DNA of 64,000 nt from Grammothele lineata (taxonomy: Eukaryota; Basidiomycota; Agaricomycetes; Polyporales; Polyporaceae), in contig NDFF03000383.1 of assembly GCA_002150815.3 (NCBI GenBank), forward strand, positions 372,001 to 436,000, in the 5' to 3' direction. Both the position numbers and the translations under genes were made by a program. Position 1 is the stretch's first letter, and each line of letters starts with the position of its first letter. Under the pieces are notes generated by a model. The model was not told where the DNA came from, did no database searches, and saw only the letters and a list, made by a program, of their open reading frames with translations. This document shows, piece by piece, positions 56,121 through 64,000 of this stretch.

Positions 56121-57871
56121 TCAGAGGGAAAACTCCCGGTGCCAGATGTTGCTGGGGCTCCGCAAGCTGGTGAGCTGCATTCATCGCCTTGTCAGTATGG
56201 TAGCTTTACCAGTAAGAGTAAGAGACGCACCTGAGGCAGAGGAGCGACGAAGGGCGTCCAATCCTCCATCCCGTTCCCCTTAGCATGCTTCGCGTTGGCA
56301 TCACGCGTAGCTTTGTCGAGCTCCTTCCTGAGGCTCTTCAGAAGCTGCGAATGCGTGGGATTCTTGGTGGTTTGTGCCACTGCTCGCACAGTCAGCCTAT
56401 GATAGACGACGATATTATGGGATAGATATACATACGCAGTGCCTTGGTAAACGCCTATTGACGAGACGGATGTCAGCGAACCAATTTGAAGGAACCGAAA
56501 AATGGATGCTCTACCTTCATAAAGATGCCGCCCTTCCGTGTACCGTATGTAAGCTGCGAGTCAAGGCAAGCCGACCAAGAAGTCTACGAAGATGCGTAAG
56601 TCAGAATTCGCAGTCGCAAAAGTAACTACGTCACTCACCACGTCCTTCTCAGTCTCCATGATGGTGATGCCGCTCATTTCCGGTTGCGTCTCGTCGTGGA
56701 AAGCTTGCCTGCGGACTAAGGCTCTAGTTAGAATCCGGCTTCGGTGGAGTTGTCATGCAAGCAGGAACGTACCGAAGCCACCAGACTTGTTGAGAGGGGC
56801 TGCAGATCGCATGTGCGTCTGAGTTGGGATGACAACGCGAACAACCTGGCAGTTACTTACGACTGAACAGGGGAGAGAGGGGGGTTGAGGGCGTGATCGG
56901 GGACAACGGGTTCTCTTCCCCAATGACAGGCATGTCTTAAGGTCTTATTAACAATCCGAAGAGTTGGCGCCGGAGGATATGCTCACCGGAAGCAGTACCC
57001 GAATGACAGCAGTCAAAAATCAGCTAGACAGTGATAGTGAGCAAACACCCCTCAAGATGGACACGAGCACTGAGATACTAACCACGCAGCGTACACCAGC
57101 ACGAAGGCGATCCCCGAAAATGTCGCGGATCTCCTGGTTGTGTTTTTAGTACAGTTTCGAATGAGCGTGGTTGGACGCGACGTACATCGTCTCTGATGAA
57201 GTTTGTGAAGTGCTCGTTGAAGTTGTCAGGTACGTAGGTAGCATCGATCGGAAGAAGCACTAGAAAGTCCTCGTCTGTACATTGCATGGAGAGCGATGAA
57301 GAAACGAGAACCGCACCTTCATCGAAGCCATCGACCTCGTTCTTATCCTTGGTCGCATCGACCTGACCTCCATGTCCAGAGACTGAACATGATGTGAGCA
57401 AATACTGTACCACACGCGCGGCTCGTGAGGGGCGACACCTACAGGCGAACACAATGCAGTCGCCTTCCTGTGCCTCGTCGACTAGCTTCTCCATGGCTCG
57501 GATCTGTAACGGTCCAAAGGTAAGATGCTGCAAATTCGCGCACCAACCTCTGTACGTACGATGTTCTCCCGCGACGGCCACTGATCGTCGAACTGCGGCG
57601 TGCTGACGTCATCTGTCAAGACCATGATGTTCTCCGGCTTCCAGTCGTAACGACCTGGGGATTTGATGCTTTACAGTCAGCATCCTGAATAGTACACACG
57701 GAAGAGCGACCTACTGATGAGGACCTTGCGCAAGTTCCGCACATCTTCACGCGAGCCCGGAAGCTCCTCAAAGTCGTAGTCCTTGAGATTATCATTTGTC
57801 TTGTAGCCAATGCCTACGAGGACAGCCTTCTTCGAAGGCACGTGGGGAGTTGAGGTGACGAGGGCGGGCAT
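56121..57871 (-). CDS. Metacaspase-type cysteine protease (peptidase C14), no prodomain
   Basis: Minus-strand exons in transcript order: 57715-57871, 57560-57654, 57443-57503, 57317-57382, 57186-57259, 57086-57133, 56987-57023, 56861-56935, 56773-56818, 56639-56708, 56515-56583, 56436-56454, 56231-56382, 56121-56174, giving 340 residues with all phases kept. The caspase fold is clear: K-K-A-V-L-V-G-I-G-Y, the catalytic His in F-S-G-H-G-G-Q (His108), and the catalytic Cys in L-I-F-D-C-C-H-S-G (Cys173). G-S-R-E-D-V-R-N-L-R and W-K-P-E-N-I-M-V-L-T-D-D are typical. Type I metacaspases usually carry a Pro/Gln-rich prodomain; here the domain starts almost at once. These enzymes cleave after Arg/Lys and act in stress, ageing and protein quality control. 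Fourteen exons, one of 19 nt, is many for its size. Confidence 0.85.
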
Positions 57872-59599
57872 GTCGATCTAGTCGTAAGCAATGATCGTCG
57901 TCGATGACACGAACACGGGCAGGAACGACAGCAATCTCAGCAATAGAGACGGTTATGATGGTAGAACTGTACAAAATTTCCCGTGTTAGTTTTCGTATGT
58001 TCATGTTCTACTTTCCTTCGGCTAAGCTCCGGCTAGACAGCCTTCCCCTATGAGAGTGCTACTTGGGGAGTAAGACTAGGGGAAAAGGGACGTTCGGCGG
58101 TAGTACTCAGCTGTTGCTCGCCGGTGCTCAGTTGGCGCTTCCGAGTGCTCAGTTGAGAACCGCTTGTTGCCGGCATCTCGGCAGTTCTCGGCAGCGCCGA
58201 AGGATATCTAATCTAATCTCCCTCTTTTTACCAGATTTTGCCATCGCAGCTCGTCCAGTCAATGTATCGAATAACCCCGTGTACTATTCAGTTTATATCC
58301 CAATGACTCTGAGCAAAATATAATGCTCATAGGGGTGGAAGGATAGAATGGCAGACTTAGAAGCCCGGGGCAGTCAGGCGGCTATGCCATGCCGGATCAG
58401 ACGGCATGGGCGCTCGCAGTGCTCAGTTGAGCGCGCCCGGTGCTCAGTTGGAGTTAGCGGAGTAGAAACACTGGACGCAGACTGTTGAAAACAAGGATTT
58501 TTTGTGTTTTGGCCACTAACTGTGGTCTCCAAACTTTTTTGTACAGAAATACCGTCATAGACGGTAGACGACGAAATCAAGTCGCGCGATGCGCTAGGCG
58601 GAGGGCTGTCGTGGACCGACGTTGAATTCGTCTCGCGCGGGGTCTCGTATATATCACCCACCCAAACAGAGTTCGCGCCTGGGCTCGCGACGCTGCGGCA
58701 CGAACAAAGCAGAATGTGGGAGTGATGTCGATGGGATGGAGGCATGGAACGCCGTCTTGCGAGGCTCCGCCACCGCCTTCGCATCCCCAAGCCCCTCTCA
58801 GACGCCCTCCCGACCCCGCGACGCCCGGCCTATCGCGCACCGTTTGGCAGTCCGTGCCTGTGCGGCGCACGCGCGACGCCGCGCCGCTGGCCTAAATCGT
58901 CGTCTCGAAGAGGCTCGAGCTGTCGTGCTTCGCTCCTTAGCCTGCCACCACGGCGCCGCCGAGACATGCCGAGACGCGCTAGAGTTCCATCCCCAAATTT
59001 AACATGAGCGATAGTGTGACGGACGCGTCTCTTCCCCGCAAGATCTGGCAATGTGGACGGGCGCGGGAGCGCGATCTCAACGGCGCGCCCCTCACCGAGC
59101 TCAATGTCCACCACGAGAGGCGCACCTGACAGCGTCGCGCACGGAGCGCCTGGCACAAGCTAGTTGAAGAAGGCATAAGGCGATCTTCCACCCTCCGGAA
59201 TGAACGGGAGATGCCGCCTCGAAGTCTTCGCGCCGATGAGCCCGTGGAGACTCGGGGTAGCGTGGGCTCAACGTGGTGGATCTGCAAGCGGAGCAAGACC
59301 TGTGCTTCCCTGTGGGTCTTCTAGCCCTTGCCTGTACACGTTTTACGATCGCGGGATGCGGACGCCCTTCTACCGCTACAGCCTTGAAGATTGAAAACCT
59401 ATGTGGCATGCATCTCACCGGGCGGCTCGGAAGCACTGTTTCTCTCTGTCGGCCATGTGTAGCCGACCCAGCCTCAATGGAGATAGAGGGCTTGTTTTAG
59501 CCGTCGGACCAAGATTAGGACACTTCAAATTGCTTGATAGCCACACCTTCACAGCTTCTAGCGTGGTGAATGAGACCTCACATCTAGCACATCACGAGA
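57872..59599. other. Gene-poor stretch with possible decayed coding
   Basis: No supported gene. On the minus strand near 59040-59130 a short frame reads V-V-D-I-E-L-G-E-G-R-A-V-E-I-A-L, protein-like but isolated. It also holds the paired 11-mer repeat listed separately. It lies upstream of the metacaspase start. Confidence 0.35.
58124..58450 (+). repeat. Four copies of GTGCTCAGTTG in two pairs
   Basis: Perfect copies start at 58124, 58145, 58419 and 58440, all in the same orientation. Within each pair the spacing is exactly 21 bp. A weaker relative (gtactcagctg) lies near 58103. Confidence 0.8.
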
Positions 59600-59760
59600 G
59601 GACGTGATAGTAGCCATGAAGGGAGCAGCGCCAACTTAATTAGAAGGTAGGACCGTGGATGTCGACGAAGTTCCGGCGAGCAGATGCAACACTTCGGACA
59701 GCTAGAGGCTGTGATTGACTGCACATCTTCAGAGAAAGTTGCAAGACTAGAATGGTCTAA

Positions 59761-59931
59761 TGGGGCCAGGACGATACGAAAACATTTGAGGAGGAAGACG
59801 AGGAAGACGAGGCGGAGGAGGCGAATGTGGCCGCAGTGGAACTGGAGGCCGAGGCGCCGAGGACTGTATCACGTGAGCAGGAACAGGTCGACATCACACG
59901 GCCGGCTTTTCCGACGAAGAAAAACCGCTGA
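59761..59931 (+). pseudogene. Exon-like acidic fragment
   Basis: A frame with no ATG, opened by a stop at 59758, reads F-E-E-E-D-E-E-D-E-A-E-E-A and later Q-V-D-I-T-R-P-A-F-P-T-K-K before TGA at 59929-59931. Its start has an acceptor-like CCAG at 59766-59769. The final codons lie inside the left arm of a hairpin, so the fragment may have been truncated or extended by that insertion. Confidence 0.25.
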
Positions 59932-60088
59932 AAAATCGAGGCTCGTGGCTGCATTTCCTCAAAATGGTCACATGCAGGAGAGAAGTCGAAGAAAAGACGA
60001 TGAAAGGGCCCTACACGTGACCATTTTGAGAAAAGGCAGCCACGGGCCTCGACTTTTCTGCGATTTTTCTGTGTCGGAAAAGCCGGTC
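59900..60088. repeat. Imperfect inverted repeat, ~75 bp arms, 39 bp loop (MITE-like)
   Basis: Left arm 59900-59974 and right arm 60014-60088 are close reverse complements, with gaccggcttttccgac / gccggcttttccgac at the outer ends and ctcaaaatggtcac at the inner ends. A few mismatches are scattered through the arms. It could be a miniature inverted-repeat element or a source of hairpin RNA. Confidence 0.75.
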
Positions 60089-61000
60089 GGAATGCCCGTC
60101 GTGTCAGGCGCTTAACATTCGACTCCGGCCATGCCGCCGCTGGCAGGGGCCGCGATTCATTGAAGTTGCCAGCTCGGCGCAGCTGAGTCCAAGCAGGCTT
60201 TGGGAACAACTTTCAGCTCCAACACAACCAGGGCACATATGCGCATGGTAGTCATGTCAGCGACGTCAAGTTTGTACATGTCCTCAAAAACCAGTCTCCC
60301 TAACTTGTAGGTACTTTCTTAATCCTGATGTCGCACTGCCGCTCGATGCTGAGTCGCCCCGGGGTGAATAGCTAGACAAGTCATACATATTTAACCAGCC
60401 CAGATGGAGAAGCGCTGTCCACCTTTCAACTCGTCATTATATGCAGACTACAACTTACACATCGGCCAGTGGTGGACGAGTCTCAGTTGCGCCTTCGAAC
60501 CGTGCACTAGTGCAGCTCCCATGGCACAACCAGGGGTCCCTTCCAGTGAGTCCATCTCAATCCGCCGCCGTTTTTCAACTCACATTCGGGCAAAGGCTAA
60601 CCGTTACAATAGTGGCGTAGACCCCGAGCCTCCAACTGAATAGCTCGAATCACGAGTATAATGCACCCGTCGTCGATCCAGTCTCGTGACGCCGGTCCTT
60701 GGTTCTTATGCGCCCAAAGGTGTTTATGCTCGCTCGCCTTACTCGCGAAGACATGAAGACCGTTTGGTTACACCTCTATTCTCCCAACATATGCAGTACG
60801 TCAGTTTGGCTGAAGCGCTCCCACCGGCATTGCTGATCGGACCAGTCACCGACGTCTATTCCCCACCGACTTTTGACGTCGGGCCGAGGTACTTCTCAGT
60901 ATCCGTTTCGCCGTATCGAAGTACCGGGGAATGTCTTGCAGCGTCACAAACATAGTCCTGCGGATAGCACGAGGCGAGACGCGGAAGTGCATGAAGAGGC
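60089..61000. other. Intergenic, no gene seen
   Basis: Only short frames without domains on either strand. Confidence 0.4.
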
Positions 61001-61008
61001 TATAAAAG
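61001..61008 (+). promoter_or_regulatory. TATA box
   Basis: TATAAAAG lies 154 bp upstream of ATG 61155, implying a leader of roughly 120 nt. Confidence 0.5.
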
Positions 61009-61154
61009 CCGACCCATCGTTGCTCCTTGAAAGCATCCAACGCTTCTTCCTCTTTCAGACAACTCAACAGCACACAGGTAGTGTGGCTCATCAGCTCCTG
61101 GGAGGGCAGCACAAGCTAACCACAACGCCTCCCGCCCAACATCCACCAGTAACC

Positions 61155-61568
61155 ATGGGCCAAGGCGGATACTACACCCTCGTCAACGCGACCGCGCAGA
61201 CCTGGTTCAAGACCTACCAGCACTCGTACCAGATGGCCTCCTGGAACTTCCCGGACACGGTCGCGCCCTTCTCCGCCGTGAACGTCTACGTCGAGTTCGA
61301 CGAGAGCGCGGGCAAGACCGCCAGCGACGACGCGGGCGAGTGCGACTACGAGGTCGGCGACGTGCGCGACCAGGGCACCAAGTTCCGCCTCCTGGTCCGC
61401 TTCCGCTGGCTCGGCTGCAGCCTGACGGACTTCCCGGTCAAGTACGGGCCGACCATGGAGGTTGTGCAGAAGGGCACCGAGCTCAACTTTGGGTGGATCC
61501 ACGATGGGTTCACCAAGTTCACGCTTGTGGGCGGACCCGGCGACTTCTCGCTCGTCCAGAATGCCTGA
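61155..61568 (+). CDS. Compact 137-residue soluble protein, function unknown
   Basis: A single-exon frame from ATG 61155 (context AACCATGG). GC-rich third positions, strongly C/G-ending, suggest high expression compared with the neighbouring genes. There is no signal peptide. The sequence alternates polar and hydrophobic residues with many aromatics (Y-Y-T-L-V-N-A-T, S-Y-Q-M-A-S-W-N-F-P, V-N-V-Y-V-E-F, F-R-L-L-V-R-F-R-W-L-G), a pattern fitting an all-beta sandwich such as small fungal lectin-like proteins; this is inference from pattern only. I do not recognise the family with confidence. The frame is open upstream to 60873, but the TATA box and leader favour this start. Confidence 0.75.
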   Translation: MGQGGYYTLVNATAQTWFKTYQHSYQMASWNFPDTVAPFSAVNVYVEFDESAGKTASDDAGECDYEVGDVRDQGTKFRLLVRFRWLGCSLTDFPVKYGPTMEVVQKGTELNFGWIHDGFTKFTLVGGPGDFSLVQNA

Positions 61569-61982
61569 GGTGCGCACTAAATGTTGACGTCACGCGTAGG
61601 GGATCTCTGACTCTGACTTGCAGTGGACACCGGTACACTGCCAATACACGAACAGTGGATATCCGAAGTGGAGAGAATGGAGCGCAACGCGGCTTAGTCG
61701 ATTGAGGCGAAGGTCATGAGTGTATTTTCGGGGTGCCAGCCGAGTGTCAGTCATCGTTGAATCAGATATACGTTCACCAGAACAGAGTGATGGATACACA
61801 AAAGCATTGGCTCAGATGTACTCCAGTAGCGGCACCGCTCCTAGAGACATGCATCTTCGATGAATTCTCCCCGCGCTACGCTGGAAGGAAGTATGAGTGG
61901 CCCCGCATGACTCCTGGGTAGTTGCGAGAAGCATTGAGCATAACATTCTGTAGATTTCCACACAATGAGCCCATCTACGCCG
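61569..61982. other. Convergent 3' flanks, no gene seen
   Basis: Short frames only. Confidence 0.4.
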
Positions 61983-62820
61983 CTAATCCGAGCCTTTCGC
62001 ACCGGTACGCACCTCGTCCCACGTCTTCAACATCGTCGGGTGCGCCTTCAGGTCCTCGACGTACTTCTTGATCCGCGCGTACTTCGCCTCACCCTCGAGC
62101 GCCGCCAGCGCCGCCTTCCCCTCGCCCGAAGGGTACTTGCCGAGGTCGTCCCCGAGCAGCATCCACACGCGCACGAGGAACGGCGCGCACGCCATGTCCG
62201 CCATCGACCAATGCGCTCCGCACGCGTACCCCCCATCCTGGGGAAGGCGCGCTTGCAGCGCTGCGAGCGCGTCGAGCAGCACTTGCGGCGAGCGCCCTTG
62301 GTAGAAGGAGGCGCGGTAGGCGGGCACGACGACCTCCTCGAAGAAAGCGACGAAGCCGCGCACGGCGGCGCGGCCGGCGGGGTCGGTAACTGGGGGAAGG
62401 ATGCCGGAGGAGGGGAAGACGTCGGCGAGGAACTCGAGGATGACGAGCGACTCGACTACGATGGTGCTGTCTGGAGAGGGGTCGGAAGGTGAGCTGGAAG
62501 TGCCGCCATACAGGATAGCCGGAACCTTGAGGGCGCCACTGTCAGTGGAAGCACAACGGGGGATGCGTACGAGGACTGGGGTTTAGCGTACCCTGCCGGC
62601 GGGGTTAATCTTCTTAGTGTACCACTCGGGCTTGTCGAGAAGGTTGACGTCGCAGACGGTGTACTCTACCTTGGCGTGCTCGAGGGCGAGCTTGACGCGG
62701 TGCACATACTGCGATGCCTACACATCGATGAGCAAGTGAGGTCAACGCATATAGCGAGGGCGGAGAGGACGATCGGCTCACAAAGAAAGAGTAGAGGACG
62801 ATTTGTTCGGTCTGAGGCAT
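61983..62820 (-). CDS. Glutathione S-transferase-like protein (omega/GTO-type layout)
   Basis: Minus-strand exons 62782-62820, 62592-62717 and 61983-62525 give 235 residues. The N-terminal thioredoxin-like half starts M-P-Q-T-E-Q-I-V-L-Y-S-F-F, then Y-V-H-R-V-K-L-A-L-E-H-A, N-P-A-G-R-V-P-A-I-L-Y, and V-V-E-S-L-V-I-L-E-F-L, the glutathione-binding E-S pair. The C-terminal all-helical half has the G-A-H-W-S-M-A-D-M-A-C-A-P-F N-capping box. Omega-type enzymes have Cys-Pro-Phe before the H-R; here the position is A-S-Q-Y with no Cys, so thiol-transferase chemistry is unlikely and a Ser or binding role is possible. Family role: cytosolic detoxification or glutathione-lignin-product handling. It faces the 137-residue gene tail to tail. 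Confidence 0.85.
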
Positions 62821-62883
62821 TTTCGTTGAGTCGAAGGAGCGCAGTAGGCGTTGTTACCAAACAGTGGCGGAGACACGCTGGTC

Positions 62884-62890
62884 TTATATA
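62884..62890 (-). promoter_or_regulatory. TATA-like box of the GST gene
   Basis: The minus strand reads TATATAA 64-70 bp upstream of ATG 62820. Confidence 0.45.
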
Positions 62891-63632
62891 CCGTCAGCCC
62901 CTGGGGGACTGGTCTGCCAAAGGCGGCCAGTAATGCATGGATCGCTGCCAATGGTGGAGGCCAAGCCGGACACACTGTTTCTTGATCAGTCAGAGTGCCA
63001 CAGCCGAAGGCTCAGTGAAGGCAAAGACCCACCGCCGCGTCCGTCCGGGGTGCAATAAAGATCAGGCGTGAGAGCGTACGGAATCCACGCCAATGCGCGA
63101 GGCCGATGGTCAGTCGGAGCGGCGCAACAGCGCTGTAGGGCCGGCGTTGGGTATGCTCCAAGAAAGGGAAGAGCTGCCAAATGCAGCTTACTGGCCGGCT
63201 TCGAAGCTTCCACTTGACTCGCGCGTATCTCCCGATGCGGCCGCTAGCCGAGCGAAATTCGCCCGCACCACGCGTGGTTACGTTTGACGGAGTCATTCCT
63301 ACCGTGCCACCCCCTCGTGCGGCGTTGACGTCGATCAGAGCGGGGGCAGTCGAGCGTCTCTCATCCAGGCGCAGGCTTAGGCACAGTGCAACGTACGCAT
63401 TCACGATGCAGCGGTTCGGACATTGCTAGTATACCAAAATACCTCGGGGATCATTCCAGTAGATTTGTAGATTGTTATTCCTGCCGAACGTTCATGAGGG
63501 GTGAGTTATACCACACAGTAAAGTCGGGAGCATCTATATACATCGCCTCTTAGATAGTCAAAATAGCCACCTTCAACGTAGATCCTGTACATTTTCACCA
63601 CCGATCTCAGCACCGATGAGCCCACAGGGCCG
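62891..63632. other. Intergenic, no gene seen
   Basis: Short frames only on both strands. Confidence 0.4.
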
Positions 63633-64000
63633 TCAGCAATCACGGAGGTAGTGGTAGATATCATATTCACGACTGTCAAGCGTCGTACGTTAGTATCGAC
63701 CAAGGAATTTCGTACACGACGAGCTCACCATTCAAGAGCCCATTCAACAACGTCAACACGGAGGATCCCCAACGCCCGCGCCGTAGGGAAGCACGCCCCG
63801 GCAACCTCCAGGGCGGCCGCATGGTCATCCCCCGGGATACTAGGCGCGTTCAGCACGAACCTCCTCAGCCGCCGGATGCGCGCCACGATCGCCACGTCCG
63901 CGTGCCACATCGCCACCGCGTTCTCTCCGGGAACGAGGCACGCCGACTCGGGCCCCTCTGGACACCACTGGGAGTAGAAAACGAGCTCATGCAGGTCTTC
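63633..64000 (-). CDS. 3' end of an unknown, possibly F-box/LRR-type protein (5' outside window)
   Basis: The minus-strand frame enters at 64000 and runs to 63729, then a GTGAGC donor and an acceptor at 63673-63674 join it to 63633-63672, ending in D-C-stop. About 103 residues are visible. Landmarks: L-H-E-L-V-F-Y-S-Q-W-C-P near the edge, then W-H-A-D-V-A-I-V-A-R-I-R-R-L-R-R-F-V-L-N and a Leu/Ala-rich end. The rhythm (L-x-x-L-V-F/W ... W ... L-x-x-F-V-L) resembles the last exons of the F-box proteins at 22-29 kb, but no F-box is in view. Without the intron the frame stops at 63725. Confidence 0.45.

Noticed and set aside
1..64000. tRNA, rRNA or CRISPR features
   Set aside because: I looked for tRNA B-box words (GGTTCGAAT-type), rRNA-like blocks and regularly spaced repeats, and found no convincing candidate. 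A tRNA scan would be needed to exclude diverged genes.

Overview
The window is nuclear DNA of a filamentous basidiomycete. An Agaricomycete of the Polyporales type is my inference, from protein families recognised by memory. Genes are split by many 45-90 nt GT-AG introns, often flank very short exons, lie densely on both strands, and carry TATA-like boxes 60-75 bp upstream of several starts. I rebuilt exons by joining reading frames at splice sites and keeping phase; every multi-exon model quoted closes in frame, but none has been tested against transcripts.

Layout. 1-8.2 kb: 3' part of a telobox-Myb protein; a nonsense-bearing pseudogene; a 12-exon chimera of an orphan basidiomycete domain, a Zn2Cys6 cluster, a C2 domain and a degenerate AGC kinase. 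8.8-15.5 kb: an Msb1/Mug8-type morphogenesis protein with a huge acidic Pro/Glu/Val tail, then a small single-pass membrane protein. 16-21 kb: two tandem copies of a secreted-ectodomain, single-pass membrane protein inside a ~2.6 kb segmental duplication. 22.4-29.1 kb: three F-box-type paralogues. 30.7-37.5 kb: three BTB/POZ paralogues around a mitochondrial COQ8/ABC1 kinase gene. 37.8-39.3 kb: a decayed, probably transposon-derived insert. 39.9-42.6 kb: an 11-exon polytopic membrane protein. 43.4-47.8 kb: coatomer alpha subunit, divergent from an XPG/FEN-type nuclease (48.1-50.1 kb) with an unusual Gly/Ala-rich hydrophobic insert. 50.7-54.2 kb: a three-LIM paxillin-like protein. 55.0-57.9 kb: a small unknown protein and a 14-exon metacaspase. 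58-61 kb: gene-poor, with a paired 11-mer repeat and a ~75 bp-arm hairpin. 61.2-64 kb: a compact 137-residue protein, a glutathione transferase without the usual active-site cysteine, and the 3' end of a gene leaving the window.

The window mixes conserved housekeeping genes (COPA, COQ8, metacaspase, Msb1, LIM) with fast-evolving families expanded in mushrooms (F-box, BTB, tandem membrane receptors, the polytopic WW-like membrane family). I saw no operon, CRISPR array or single biochemical pathway. The most unusual loci are the chimeric pseudokinase gene, the invariant C-x5-C-x40-C-x2-C module shared by the three BTB proteins, and the hydrophobic insert in the nuclease.
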